A DNA stretch of 64,000 nucleotides, taken from positions 44,699 through 108,698 of the forward strand of contig WKLE02004380.1 of the NCBI GenBank assembly GCA_014885115.2, read 5' to 3'. Source of the DNA: Asterionellopsis glacialis (Eukaryota; Bacillariophyta; Plagiogrammaphyceae; Rhaphoneidales; Asterionellopsidaceae). The position numbers and the translations under genes are program-made. The notes under the pieces are model-generated. The model had not been told where the DNA came from and ran no database searches. It saw only the letters and a program-made list of their open reading frames with translations. How positions within the stretch are numbered: position 1 is the stretch's first letter; each line of letters opens with the position of its first letter. This document shows, piece after piece, positions 42,392 through 54,600 of the stretch.

Positions 42392-43915
42392 ATGGCGCCA
42401 GCCCAAGAGCGTCGAAAGAGGATTCAGGATGACTTGCGGGAAGCATCAGAGATTGCATCTGAGTTGGTCAAAAGCGACTTAAAGTCAGTGTCCAGTAAAA
42501 GAGCTCGAGCATTTGGATGCTCGCATCCAAAGACAGAACTAGAACGAAAAGCTATCGCAGAGATCCAATCTTTAATTATTCAGACTGGAAAACGAGCGCG
42601 TCCTAGCAACCAAAGAAAACTGGAAACAGCATTAGACGAAGCTCCTAACATAACTCGATTGTTTCTTCCTGACGACAAGAAAAATAACAGAGAGGGATGG
42701 CTTTGCATCCACTTGGGTAAGTCATTCTTGATCATTCAGAGGATGCCTTTTCTCCCCCCTCCTAACCTTACCTTTTTCCGATTTTGAAAAAAAAAAAAAT
42801 GAAAACCAGCTGCTTCCGTTGGGAACCAAGAGGCCTTTGAAAGCATATACGATCACGACCCTGAATGTGCTGAATTCTCCACCGAGGATGGGAAAACTCC
42901 AGCACATCTTGCTGTCATAGGTGAGCATTTGGGTGTTGCACGGTCTATAGTAGCACGAGCTGCACAAAGTTGTCGATTACAAGACACGGAAGGAAATCTG
43001 CCACTTCATCTTGTACTTGGACACAACTGGAGGAAAAACAAATTTGCTCCGCTGATAACCAGCATTCTTCTGGTGGGCTATCCGAGTGGGATGTCGGTAA
43101 GGAACCCAATAGGAGAATATCCCATCCATCTAGCTGCAAAAGAAGGGTTTTGCCCAGGAATAAGAGGTATTCTGTCGGCCGATATAAGGAACGTATACCG
43201 CCGATCAAAAACAGGATATACTGCAGTGGATCTTGCAATTGACAAGCACGCAGAATTATCGAGACAGTTACAAAGTATGCATCAAGTGCAGGGTCGTAGT
43301 AAGAAACCGAATCCGCGGCGCAAGGGGTCTCCGTCGGGTATGAGTGAACAAGGGAAACATGGCAAGCATACGTCATCATCGCACTGTGAAAGCGACTCGA
43401 AAAATGATGCAACCGAGATGGAACTGATCGAGCAAAAAAGTCAATACGAAGAATGCATTGAAGTTTTATTAATGTCCGCATTATATTGCATGCCCGTTTT
43501 TTTACCACGAGATGAAAGGCATGTCGACAAAGCCGATGCACCGTTTTTTCTACCACTTCATGCTGGCTTGTTCAATCGGCTGAAAAAGGAAAGCTGGGAA
43601 CACCTCGTTGACATGTTCGGAAAAATGCACGCGTTTGATATTGACCAAGATGGCCAGACACTGCTTCACGCCATTGCGGATTATAGGGTGAATAAAGACA
43701 GACTACCAGAGGTGTTGGAATGTTACAATGATGAGGAAATCATCGATATGATCAAATGTATTCATGCAATAAATCCAAAGGCTCATGCTCAACCTGACTA
43801 CTTTGGTCGTCTCCCACTTCACTTATCTATCCTGAGCGGAGCAAGTGCTTCTGTTGTCCGACAACTCATTCAATGTGGAGTGAAAGCAATACAAATGCCT
43901 TGGCTTGGTCCATAG
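42392..43915 (+). CDS. Ankyrin-repeat protein
   Basis: Two exons, 42392-42716 and 42810-43915, with a 93-bp GT-AG intron (GTAAGT; acceptor after an A-rich tract), give 476 residues. The splice joins LCIHLG to AASVGNQEAFESI, making the first ankyrin-like helix pair, and DGKTPAHLAVIGEHLGVARS, EGNLPLHLVLGHN, IGEYPIHLAAKEG and FGRLPLHLSILSGASASVV are further repeats. Between repeats lies a basic, low-complexity segment (GRSKKPNPRRKGSPSG). The N-terminus is helical and basic. Ankyrin repeats bind proteins, and no catalytic domain is visible. Similar ankyrin proteins are numerous in diatom genomes, so no specific function is proposed. The C-terminus ends inside a repeat (VRQLIQCGVKAIQMPWLGP), so a further exon downstream is possible. 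Confidence 0.78.
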
Positions 43916-44790
43916 AATTTAATGCGAAATTGAATGCTATGGAAAACGGTGAGTTATCTTAAGCAACTTGACTAAGGCTCCAACTTTTGTGCGAAAATTT
44001 TGATAGTGATCCTATGCTATAGTTTGGAAGCAAATTTTTTTCAATAATAATTATGTAAAAGCTCTACTTGAGATACCAAAAGGCCGGACTTGATCATACT
44101 GCAGTTTTAAAATAATGGACACGACATGATACTAGTTTTTTTGAAGAATGCTCTCCCCATTTTAGAAACTTCTACAGAAGATACAGTATAGTGGAGAAAT
44201 GCATCATGAAAAATGATCTTGCTGCTGCGGAATTTGTAGAAACATATTATTATATAAAAAATTGAACTTGATGATGAAATCGTAATGAATTAGACTGAGT
44301 ACTGTAGACCTTGATCGACCTTGTCCTCCAGTAGAGACGAGTCTAATGTAAAAAATAATAGTTTGTGTCATAAATAGGCCTCTACGGGTAAAGGGCCTAG
44401 AGTTCCAGAAGAAGAGAGGAGCGTCGACTTAATTAGCTAGTTTGGACCGATTCCTTATTGGCACTTACTCATTGATTAGAGTTAAAGATTTATATGTCTG
44501 CCCTCCTGTTCTCATAGAGAATCCAGTGAAAATCTTTCACAACTGCCACCATCCACACGAAGTTGGCATCTCTCGTCTTGCTTCTGTTGTCACCACTCGT
44601 TGATTTCGATAATTTTTGCAAACCACAATCAATCAACCTTGCGGTGGTTAAACTCTACCGTAAGTATAATAATAAAGCAGGGACGACGCGACGCCCTGCC
44701 GCGGTGTGCAAAAATAATCACAACTCACAGCTACCGAAGACAAGGTGCTGGGAGGGGAGAAACAACCCATTGTGCAGACCTCGTTGGAGG
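43916..44790. other. Intergenic region upstream of RRP41
   Basis: About 875 bp with no independent gene. The RRP41 reading frame extends upstream to 44563 without a stop, but that part (KAGTTRRPAAVCKNNHNS) has no match to the family and is probably 5' UTR. Confidence 0.4.
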
Positions 44791-45666
44791 ATGAGTTCTT
44801 CTCTTCGAAGAACAGATCTGCTAGCACTCTCCAACCTTCGCAACGATGGTCGTAAACCACTAGAAATTCGGAGAATGCGAATTCAAATGGGTCCTCTCTC
44901 TGGTACTACATCTGCAGCTGCCATGGAGGACTCTATTGGTGGTAGCGCCCTGGTTGAGATGGGTCTGACTGTTGCTCTTGCGACTGTCCGAGGTCCTATG
45001 GAGTGTGCACGTCGATCAGATGAGCTGGCAGATAGAGCTATATTGGAAGTGACAGTCAAGAACGCACCTTTTGCTCCATCAGGTGACCGCCGAGTCACCA
45101 ACCCCAAGACCGACAGACGACTCGTAGAACATTCTCATTTGTTGAAACGAGCAATGGAGGCTTCTGTATTACTTCATTTACATCCAAAGTCACGCATTGA
45201 AATCGTAGTTTGGATCTTAGCGGATGATGGCGGAAGACTTTGCGCTGCTATCAACGCTGCGACTCTTGCACTAGTAGATGCTGGAGTTCCCATGAAAGAT
45301 TTGGTGTGTGCTTGTTCTGCTGGATATGCTGGTTCTAGTGTTGGTGCCGACACGACACTTATTGATCTTAATCGACAAGAAGAGTTAAGTGGTGGTGGTA
45401 GTGGAAGTTCCGCCGTTTACATGCCTTGTGCCATGATGCCGCAGCGCGGTACGGTAGTCCTATCGCAATGCGAAGCACGTTTACCAGGTCTTTCGACTCT
45501 CGAGCGGGTTTTGGATGCCGGCATGGAAGGATGCCATGCAGTGTTCGAAATTCTGCAGGCAGCTATCAGAGATAGAGCCTCCACTATGTTGGCTGCACGT
45601 AGTGGACAAGCAACCATTGAAAATGCATTTCCTGCATTAGGTGTGCCATCGGCTGACGGTGAGTGA
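44791..45666 (+). CDS. RRP41: Exosome complex subunit RRP41 (RNase PH family)
   Basis: A single exon of 291 residues from the ATG at 44791. The RNase PH fold is clear: LSNLRNDGRKPLEIRRMRIQ, GSALVEMGLTVALATVRGP, DRRLVEHSHLLKRAMEASVL and LHPKSRIEIVVWILADDGG, then CAAINAATLALVDAGVPM and DLVCACSAGY, matching the order in EXOSC4/RRP41. The C-terminal LSTLERVLDAGMEGCHAVFE also fits. RRP41 forms part of the six-membered ring of the RNA exosome, degrading and trimming RNA in the nucleus and cytosol. In most eukaryotes the ring is catalytically dead, with activity supplied by RRP44. The plant RRP41 is reported active, and activity here is unknown. The last codons, GGTGAGTGA, contain a donor-like GTGAGT, so an extra 3' exon cannot be excluded. 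Confidence 0.92.
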   Translation: MSSSLRRTDLLALSNLRNDGRKPLEIRRMRIQMGPLSGTTSAAAMEDSIGGSALVEMGLTVALATVRGPMECARRSDELADRAILEVTVKNAPFAPSGDRRVTNPKTDRRLVEHSHLLKRAMEASVLLHLHPKSRIEIVVWILADDGGRLCAAINAATLALVDAGVPMKDLVCACSAGYAGSSVGADTTLIDLNRQEELSGGGSGSSAVYMPCAMMPQRGTVVLSQCEARLPGLSTLERVLDAGMEGCHAVFEILQAAIRDRASTMLAARSGQATIENAFPALGVPSADGE

Positions 45667-47844
45667 TGTGTGGACTTGCTCTTTTTCATGATGCATTGTT
45701 TTTTTCGCTTGTACTGTACGTCTTTTTGATTTATCATGAACAACGACTAGTGGTGCAATCTATGTGATCAAGTGAGGAAACTTTTACTTAACTTTTCTAT
45801 TACTTCTGACGAGTGTCAAAACTCTATGGAGTTACATCTCTGTGGTTCTGATGATTACATGGCAACCGGTAGCCCTAGTCTTGACATGAATTGTTTTCAA
45901 TTGCGCGTATACACTTGGCGTCATCTGTCCATGCATTAACCTGGCCATGACGAAAATTATAGCATTTTACCTTGACGTTCTAGCCAACGTTGGAAGTTTA
46001 ATCTTTGAGATCGGTAGCCTTGCAGCATGATCAGTTGCGGAATTTATTTCCATGTGTTCATTTTTCATGATACTCAAAAAATATCAAATCAATTGTTTAT
46101 CTTACAGAATAAATTTCTCATTTTTTCTCTTCAAATACCATCAGGATGATGACCAAACTTGCCATGATTACGTGATGCTAACTAGATAAATGAAATAATC
46201 TGATGCAACAGCAGTGGTCTAGATGACAGCAGGAGGTCAGAAGGCAGTGGTCTAGATGACAGCACTTCGAAGCCCTACAAGTCACCCTACTTTGTCAGTG
46301 AATGCAGACATGCAAAAGCAGCAACGAGTGAGATCCTTGGTACCTAAGCGAAGCGGGAATCAGAGCCTCTCTATGAAAGACAAAGGGATCAAATACCTCC
46401 GTGTAGGTCCATACCCAGTCGAACTACAAGACACGACGGCATAAAGTCATAATTAATACTGTAACATTGAACTCAATGTTCGTTAACAGTTTCCTACCCA
46501 TATTGTGCTTCCGGATTTTATCCTTTCCATGATTTTTCATTATTTTTTTGTTCAAGATAGGTATTCAGCACACTACTGATACCAGGTACGGGTACAAAAT
46601 CTCTGGAACAAATTGTGCTTGAAAAAAGTGCAAGTTGGGTCAACGCGATAGGAAACAGAGATTTCTGTTACAAGTTGTTACTCGCATCACCGCTACTCTT
46701 TTTGAGTAAAACCAAGATAAAGAGCTCTATCAAATTTGGTACAGGCACTACGAGTCTTGGCATCAAAACCAACCAACTTCCTTAGGACAATCTAGTCAAG
46801 TATGAACGGAGGAGGGCCTTGGCGGTTTGAATGGCTTGCCATGAAGTCATCACAGGTCCAACTGCTAGTAGGATCTGAACCTTAAAGATCAGTAGGATTC
46901 CAAAAAGAATGATCCTAGGAAAAAAATAATTCGAGCACTAGGCTTGGCAGTCCTACTGACAAATGGAATAAGTTCACCATTGACCGAATGGACCAAACTG
47001 CCAGGTCTCAGGGCGGGAATCAACATCATGAGTAGAATCACTACAAACAATGGCATAGACGACTAAGCGTAGAATACAATTTGAGAAATACGGACAACGT
47101 TTGTGTTGATTGTCATAGATTGTGTGATCAAGGAATTACATTCAATCATATTTTAGAATTTAGCATTTTATAGCAAGCATGTGCTCGGCCCTTTATTCAT
47201 GCATATCCTTACATTGCTAAATCGTTGGTAAATAATATAATATGATATAGTATAATACAATCAATTATGAAATCTTAAGCAAATTATTTTAATATAAAAT
47301 TATTTGATAAAGGATTGTTTCGGTTGCATGGCGAATATTGCTTCAGTACCAGTTACAATAATCATGGCAAAATTGGTTTCCATTCATTATGGTAGGACTA
47401 CAGCTATGAACAGGCTATTTGAAGAAACGTGACTCACAGGGAAAGGCCAAACGTGTCTGTTTGCGTAGATTTCAACGTGAGAATTCTACCAAACAAATTT
47501 TGCCTATAATTAAAGCTTACGCAAATACGTACATCCACAGAAAGAGCATCAACAGCGTACGAGTACAGTAACACACGATTGGGACGAGAGGACCCTCCGG
47601 TGACCGATTTTACAACAACAACAACCAGGTACTGGCATCATCGCTCTGTTACGAGATCATCTGAATCTCTTGCCGCCAAAAGGCCACCAGCAGTTCCTAA
47701 CCAGGCCAAATACCGTTTTGAAAAGGAAAACACACGTGCTTCCTAGTTTGATAGTTTGTCCTTTGTAGCCGTCCTTCATATCAACAACTCGCGTATTCTG
47801 TAGCAATATCTCTTGAGAATGCAACCCAAGGTGTTGTAATTTCG
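45667..47844. other. Intergenic region with a small direct repeat
   Basis: About 2.2 kb with no gene I can support. A 21-bp direct repeat (gcagtggtctagatgacagca) occurs at 46211-46231 and 46244-46264. One TACCAGGTA lies at 46580. The ORF at 46256-46444 has no signature and partly consists of the repeat. Confidence 0.45.
46211..46264. repeat. Two direct copies of a 21-bp sequence
   Basis: GCAGTGGTCTAGATGACAGC plus A occurs at 46211-46231 and again at 46244-46264, separated by 12 bp. It may be a slippage or transposon footprint; I see no more copies nearby. Confidence 0.8.
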
Positions 47845-49640
47845 ATGTCGTACCTGCCCAGTTATCAAGAAACAGTGTGGTCACCTTCACATTCATTCGA
47901 TATCATGACGTTCTCGCCGCGGGCAACACAACCAATGGTTATGAACACAATTCGCGCTCGGAGAATGGAAATTGCTCTCTTCTTCATGTCGGGAGTTGGC
48001 AGTACGTTGGCTTGGACTGCAATTTTATCGAACCTTGTTTATTACACGGCAACCCTCGGGAAAGAATCATATTTATATCTTAACATTGCCGTTTTTGCTC
48101 CATTATTACCAGTTTTCCTTATCCAAGGTGAGAATGCATCATTAAGATTTTTTTGCATCTGAATAGAATCTTACAAGTTGAAATGCATCACCACTCGCAA
48201 ATGTCATGACGAATTACTGATCTTTTCACCACTCTATTAAATTTTCCTCTGTGAATGTTACTGGCAGCTGGATGGGATTCTCATTTTGATCGGCGATATG
48301 GAAGCTTGAAATCTTATTCCTACCGTGGGATCGTAGGCTTTTCGATTATTTCAGTAGCTCTGGGTTTGATTCCCTCGGCTAGTGATAACTTGCTGACACT
48401 TTCACTTCTCACCCTTGCGGTAAGTTTTGAGAAGACTTTTTTCGTTGTCCCTCTTTCGGCTTGTTTTTAGCTAACACCATTTTGTTGTTTGTACTACTTG
48501 GTGCGAAGATTGGAGTATCAAGTGCTGTATTACACGGGACACTCAAACAAATGGCATCTTTCGTTTATCCCAAGTGTGGGCGTCTTCCCGCCGCGTTGAA
48601 TTCTGGTATGCAAGCATCAGCTGCACTTGTTTTGATTGTATCATTATCGACTGGTTTTGGTGGACGTTCCGATTCAGGAAAATCTACAATTTATCAGTTT
48701 TACATGTCGATAGGAGCTCTCCACCTTTTGTGCTGGGTTGCATTTCAACTACTTATGTTTTATAGTAAAGATGTCCTACGATGCATGCTACTTCGAGATA
48801 CGTCCTTTCATAATTTGGAATCAATGGTAGAAGTAGAACAACCACTATTAATGGTCGACAGTGATACCGGAAGCGACACAGGAAATGACGAAGTAGACAG
48901 CAGGGCATTGATACACGATGATGATGCAATCGATACATCCACGAATGGGACTATCGAAGAATGGGGAGATGATGAAGCCTTCGAACGACCAGTACGTGTA
49001 ACTCAAGAAAGCGAATTGTCTTACAAAGAACTTTGGGGAATAACTCGACCGTGTTGTGTATCACTCATGTTTACGGTTGGAGCATCCATGTCGGTTGGTT
49101 CATGGTTCAATCGAGTACAGAGTGCAGACCCATCTAATCACTCCTTACCACGTGTCCTTTTCTATACTCGGCTATTTATGGATTTCTTGGGACGACCAGC
49201 GACTTTATGGATTCCTCCAACTTCTATTTTTTGTGTCAAAATAGTGACGGCAATACGGTTTTGCTTTGTGCCACTTTTTTTTGTTTACGTGGCGGCGGGA
49301 GACAATATACTTCCTCGGAATGATGTAGCAGTCATCATTGGGGTTGCATTATTCTCATTTACTTCTGGGTATGTATCATATATGATAAAACTGAAGGCCT
49401 GAACTGTGTACCATACCTTTGTTGCTGTATTCCTTCATTTCTCATTCTCATTTTTCTCGCTCTCTTTATTTTGTACATAGATACAACGCAACTGCATGCT
49501 ACCAACTTGCACCAGATATGCTAAGAGCGGATCAAAAAGGAAGCACTCCAAAGCAGGCGGGTTTAATCAATGTTTGTTTCAGTGCTTCGATTGTGATTGG
49601 GCTGGGTGTAAGTTTGGTCTTAATGGCAGCTGGACTTTGA
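47845..49640 (+). CDS. Equilibrative nucleoside transporter (ENT/SLC29 family)
   Basis: Four exons, 47845-48127, 48268-48419, 48509-49368 and 49481-49640, encode 484 residues with about ten membrane helices. The first helix reads MEIALFFMSGVGSTLAWTAI, followed by GWDSHFDRRYG and SYSYRGIVGF, as in ENTs. The third exon begins at the acceptor ...tgcgaag/ATTGGA, which gives a single sensible helix ending IGVSSAVLHGTLKQM, matching the GAxLQGSL motif of ENT helix 4. Later come a long acidic cytosolic loop (SDTGSDTGNDEVDS), GASMSVGSWFNR and the last helices, including FTSGYNATACYQLAP across the last splice. These proteins move nucleosides down their gradient or with protons. The start could also be the Met at 47905. 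Introns are 140, 89 and 112 bp. Confidence 0.88.
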
Positions 49641-49907
49641 CACGGGCAAAAAATGCTTTCGAGAAGGATTTTTGCCTGGCATTTGAAATACCGTACACAA
49701 AATTCAGCCTTCCCCCTTCTGAGTGTATTTTAAGAAAGTAAATATTTAGATCGCTATAGTGTTTTTATACGTTTAGAACAGAAAAACCAGATCAGGCTTT
49801 ATAGTCATGATGTTATATTTTACTGTAGTTGCCAAGAGAATGATAGAATAATTTTTGATTTCGTGCCTCCCAGCTCTCCGCTACTATGTTCATTCTGAAT
49901 TTTAGTC

Positions 49908-50987
49908 CTAAAGGATGACATAGGTTATTTGAGAGTGTTTGGCAGGGATTTGTTTCAATCTTTTCAAAGTCCTTAAAATTGTTAGGATTGCTCTTGCTGT
50001 ACTTTCACCACTACGAAAGAAGGCACAAGATTGTCGTAATGAAGTTTCTGCTACCCAGGGTCGGTCACCATGTTCACCAACCTCAAGTTCACGATGTGAA
50101 GTTATTTGATTGCGTCGATTTTGTTCTATTTTCATCGGGAGACGCTTTTTACTATAGTGCCCTTTTGCGTAGATTGCCTTATATTTGTCGCGGCATACCC
50201 CTTCTATTTCTTCTACTGCTTCATTTACAACTGCAAGATGTATCCTCCCTCGGATATTCCGTGATATACTTTCCATTTCTTCATTAGTGACACGAGGTAT
50301 AGATATTTGGGTGAGAGGTTTGTGATTGGACGATGACGTTCTTCTTGGTGTTACTCCTTGATTTGTAGAAGTAGGAGAAATGCTACTTGTAGTTGATGTT
50401 GACTTTCGAACATGGCTTATTTGAGGTCGATAATCATGTCGAGCGTTTTCCTTATTATTGTTTTCAGTAGTCGTAATGTTGTCACAACATGCTAACATAT
50501 CTTTTAAAACTTCATTTTGTGCCTTCGCAGCATTACACACATTTTCTAAATCTACCAAGGATTGTTTTTCTTCCTCTACTATGCCACCAAGGATGCACAT
50601 TTTCTTTTCTAATTCTGTAACTAAGGAATCAATCTTCCTGAGTTGATTGATGGTAGTACCATTGCCATACGTAGACCTCTTATCATCATTGTTACTCTGT
50701 ATGTCTGGAACAATGTTAGGATTTGAGTTTTCACTTTCAACTGCAGTTATAGTTCCTTCATGATGATTTTCTTTTCTTTTGGGTGGGTTTTGGCCTGCCA
50801 GATCCATTTCCACAGCCAATTTTAATGATGTTAGTTGTTTCAAAGCTTCAGCATCCATAGCTAAAGATGATATTGTAGAAGAAAATAGATCACATAGATC
50901 TTGTGTTTTACAAACATTGTTATATGGTGCATCTTGAAGATGATGATTGTCACTATCATTGGTAGTCATTATTTTAGGTGGTGACAT
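49908..50987 (-). CDS. SKA1: Spindle and kinetochore-associated protein 1 (SKA1)
   Basis: A single exon of 359 residues from the Met at 50987 (the frame remains open upstream). The C-terminal half is the SKA1 microtubule-binding winged-helix domain: IPRVTNEEMESISRNIRGRI, then AVEEIEGVCRDKYKAIY, an extended basic loop, and at the end RPWVAETSLRQSCAFFRSGE and LTILRTLKRLKQIPAKHSQ. This order of elements matches animal and plant SKA1. The N-terminal half has a coiled coil, INQLRKIDSLVTELEKKMC, that would assemble with SKA2 and SKA3. The SKA complex couples kinetochores to depolymerising microtubules in mitosis. The gene is head-to-head with CTF18. An upstream in-frame extension (RDKAEKDIANRCIEHRKLLK) looks helical and could be coding if a missed exon joins it. 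Confidence 0.85.
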   Translation of the reverse strand: MSPPKIMTTNDSDNHHLQDAPYNNVCKTQDLCDLFSSTISSLAMDAEALKQLTSLKLAVEMDLAGQNPPKRKENHHEGTITAVESENSNPNIVPDIQSNNDDKRSTYGNGTTINQLRKIDSLVTELEKKMCILGGIVEEEKQSLVDLENVCNAAKAQNEVLKDMLACCDNITTTENNNKENARHDYRPQISHVRKSTSTTSSISPTSTNQGVTPRRTSSSNHKPLTQISIPRVTNEEMESISRNIRGRIHLAVVNEAVEEIEGVCRDKYKAIYAKGHYSKKRLPMKIEQNRRNQITSHRELEVGEHGDRPWVAETSLRQSCAFFRSGESTARAILTILRTLKRLKQIPAKHSQITYVIL

Positions 50988-51604
50988 GATTTTTGTTTCT
51001 TTCCTTTTGAGTTTTTTCAACAACTTCCGATGTTCGATACAACGATTTGCGATATCTTTTTCAGCTTTATCCCTATGGAATGCTATAAGTTGTTTCCTTT
51101 GTGTTTACCCTCGGAGTGAAGTTGACAACCGCCGTTTTTGTTTTGGTGCACGAAGACCTTGTTTGCCATGAAGAGAGTGAGTGAGTGGACAGAGAAATCA
51201 GTTTGTTCTGTTATTGTCAAATTCTGAAAAATTTGAATTTACAACAACTGAAAAGAGCTCGCATTTTGCTCCTTAGCAAATCTCAATACATTTTAAAAGG
51301 TCACCTGATGAGGAGCGAGGCGCGCCAAAAAATTTAACACATTTCTTTGCACACCCATCTTTTTTTTTTTTTAAATCGCTTTTTGTTGCGCTTGCATTAT
51401 TTGACCAGCTTCCTACCTTCTTTGGTATGCTCTTTCTGGGTGTGTCACTGATTAGACCTCCAAAGACTGCATCGATTTCAGGCTTTACCCTTCCGCATTT
51501 CTAGAGATTAAGAGTCTTTGAAGTTCTGTTCATCTATACGTCCTTTTTTTCTTTTTAAAATAAGACAATACGCAAAGAAAAGAGAAGTCAGAGAACCGTA
51601 CACA
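50988..51604. promoter_or_regulatory. Divergent intergenic region between SKA1 and CTF18
   Basis: About 600 bp serving two head-to-head genes that act in chromosome segregation and cohesion. On the minus strand a short ORF (MANKVFVHQNKNGG, near 51165) and the helical segment at 51026-51085 might be a missed SKA1 5' exon, but no donor-acceptor pair joins them in frame. No TATA box is obvious. Confidence 0.4.
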
Positions 51605-54600
51605 ATGGAAGAAGGATATTTTGACGATGAAGAACTCATCAATGATTACATGGAAGATGCAGATGAAATGCCTCCAGAAGAATGCTACGACGAGGCCATG
51701 TTAGAAGAGATGGAAGAAAACAACGGCAAAGAGAAACGAGGCGACAGTCCTCATCAGATAATGGTGGACAACAACGATGGAGAAGGTGATTTACTAATGG
51801 CTGAAGAAACGACAGCACCAGCGTTGACCAATGATACACCAGCAGTGGAGGAGGAGGAGACACAACATTCGCCACCACAAGAAATTCTAACCACTGGATC
51901 ACGAGGAAAGGAAGATCATTTGTATAACTTTGAAAGGTACGAAGAGCATCGAAAAGAGTAGAATCGGCCTGTAAATGATTTCACTTCTATTACCATCTCG
52001 ATACTAACAATGTGTTCTTTATGTGTCTGAAAATATAGGTATCAGGGCGGACTTGATTGGAGAAAGACAAACAAAACAGATGCTAATACTATGGCTGCCA
52101 ATGCATGGAAGAAACAAAATCTTGCTTCTTTAGAAAAGGCAAAGGCTGAATTATTGATGCAGGAGTCTGGGGGAAGTGGTACTAGTGGTGGTATCACAAG
52201 GAATGCATCTTCTCCTGAAACTCAATTAGTCGACTTTTTGAATCGCAAAAATCACAACCGTCAAGACTATTCCACTGCTTTTAAAGTGGACAAGTCAAAA
52301 TTTGTTCCCATTGAAGGACAACATAGTGTCCCTATGACGCTTGAGGATGGGACAATGTTACATATTAAGAGTGACTCATCAAATATCATGCAAAATCCAC
52401 AGGAGATGCTTCTTTCCGATAAATCTAGTGGACCAATTCTTGGAGTGACCATGTCTGAATTAATGAGACGTTCTGATGCAATTCGACGACGAACAGAACG
52501 CCGAAAGAGGCTCCGGGGTGAAGCGACAATGGGTTCCTTATCTCCCGAAACAAGGAATGACAATTCCTCATCAGGTATGGATATGGAGACAGAAGAAGAA
52601 GAACAGCAGCAACCTATCGAAAATGTAGAGGTTGCTAATCGGAAAGGTGGTAACGATGGAAAAGACCATCAACTTTGGGTAGACAAGCATGCTCCAACAA
52701 TATTTTCACACTTACTTTCCGATGAAAGGACCAACCGTGAAGTCTTGAGAGCTTTGAAAGCTTGGGACCCCTATGTATTTCGTCGAGCAGCTCCACCTCG
52801 TCCAGCCATGATGCAATCCAAGATGTTACAATCATCATCTTCTCAAAACAAGAATCAATCATCTTCAAAAACAACAAACAAGGATGATGCTGACGGGACT
52901 ACCAACGAGACAACATCGAACGATTCGCGTCCTGATGAATCCAGCAGGGTCATTTTACTTTCGGGTCCTCCAGGTGTAGGAAAGACTACAATGGCTCATA
53001 TCATAGCTCGTCATGCGGGGTACCGTCCAGTAGAAGTCAATGGATCCGATGAACGTTCTGCGTCCGTTCTGAAAGACCGAGTCTTACGCGCCATGGAATC
53101 ATCAACATTGAATATTACAACAAAAAGAGATGGTGGACTAATGACTGGACGTCCTAATTGTCTCATATTAGATGAGATTGATGGTGCTGATGCTAAAGGT
53201 GCGGTGAATGCTCTTGTGGATATTATCCGTGCAGACATCCCCTCCAAGGGAACCAAAGCAAAAAACAAGAACCCATACCTACGTCGACCAATCATCTTTA
53301 TCTGCAATCACAAGTACGCTCCCGCCCTCCGTCCTCTTTTACCATTTGCTAATCAATTTGATGTCTCACCACCATCAGCAAATCGTCTTGTGGCAAGGCT
53401 TCGTGCTGTACTTAGTTCAGAAAAGCTGTCAATGATGAGTGGTAGTGCACTTTTAAATAAATTAGTTGTAGGATCTGGAGGAGATATTCGATCCTGTTTG
53501 TACACTTTGCAATTTGCTTCTGCAAGGGCTCGTGAAATTGCCAAGAAGAAATCATTGGAAAGAGGGGAATCAGTCAATATTGATCATCTGGTCGTTGACA
53601 TTTCACAACCCTTGAGCAGTGCGTTAGGAGCTGGCGGCAACGGTTTCAAAGACGAAAGGAATGACGCTGCGAGTACTGTTGTTGCCGTTTTTCGTAAGCT
53701 CAAAAAGCGCAGTCCATCACAGAGACGTTCAGGTGCCGTAGTTTTGGAGAGACAAACAAGATGCACGGAACGTGTATTACGATTGGTGGAGGTAAGCAGA
53801 CTTGTTGCTGTGTGCACATGTTGTTGTATGTTGTATGTACCGCGCCCTAGTTTCAACTTATTCCATTCGTCGAAATAATATTGTGCTTTTGTTTAATCTG
53901 TGATTTGAAGAGTTTTGGCGAAAATTCAAAGACACTTGATTGTATCTTCACAAATCTTTTGCAAGTATCCTATGTGGATCCAACCTTGGATAGGTGTTCT
54001 GCAGCGCACGAGTGGCTCTCCAGTGCGGACATATATCGTTCAAACAAAACGTCAATTGCTTCAAATAACACCATGGAACATCATGCACTCCAAAGATTTC
54101 ACATGCCTGCCGCAGCTGCAGCAGTCCACTTGTTGTGTCGTGTGGAAACGAAAGCTGATCTAACATTCTCAACCAGAAAACTTTCAGATTTACGTTACCA
54201 ACTTGAAGCCAATGGTAGTCTGGTGCAGAAGTATGTTGAAGGACTTTCTCCAAAAGCTAGAATGGGAGCAAGCGGAAGCAATACTGTTACTCAAAGTATT
54301 CCCTACTCGCTCTGGATGTTGTCCGCCGGAGAGGGCAATTGCTCATTAAATCGTGCTGTATCGTCGCTTGAAGTCATGAATGGGAACGAACGGATTGCCT
54401 TCAATGCTCATGTTGCAACCCTGCGATCCCTCGGACTCACTTACGTTGCTATGGAGGAATCCGGTTACAGTCAAAATGGAAAGAGCTCTCAGAATATTCA
54501 GATGCGTCTCGAACCTTACATTGAAAAGTTGGTGCACTTCGAGGATTTGTCTCTTCAAGGAATCAAGGAAAGGAAACCAATTCCGCCTGTTGTAAGTTCC

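Noticed and set aside
45417..45743. Minus-strand ORF of 108 codons over the 3' end of RRP41
   Set aside because: Antisense shadow of a conserved gene.
46256..46444. Plus-strand ORF of 62 codons
   Set aside because: It begins within the 21-bp direct repeat, has no splice partner that I could find and no recognisable motif.
48420..48470. A 51-bp intron in the nucleoside transporter ending at the nearest AG (48470)
   Set aside because: It puts the next exon out of frame, leading to an early stop. The acceptor at 48508 gives an 89-bp intron, keeps the frame and yields the correct ENT helix 4.
53584..53856. Minus-strand ORF inside CTF18
   Set aside because: Antisense shadow of a conserved exon. 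No independent evidence.
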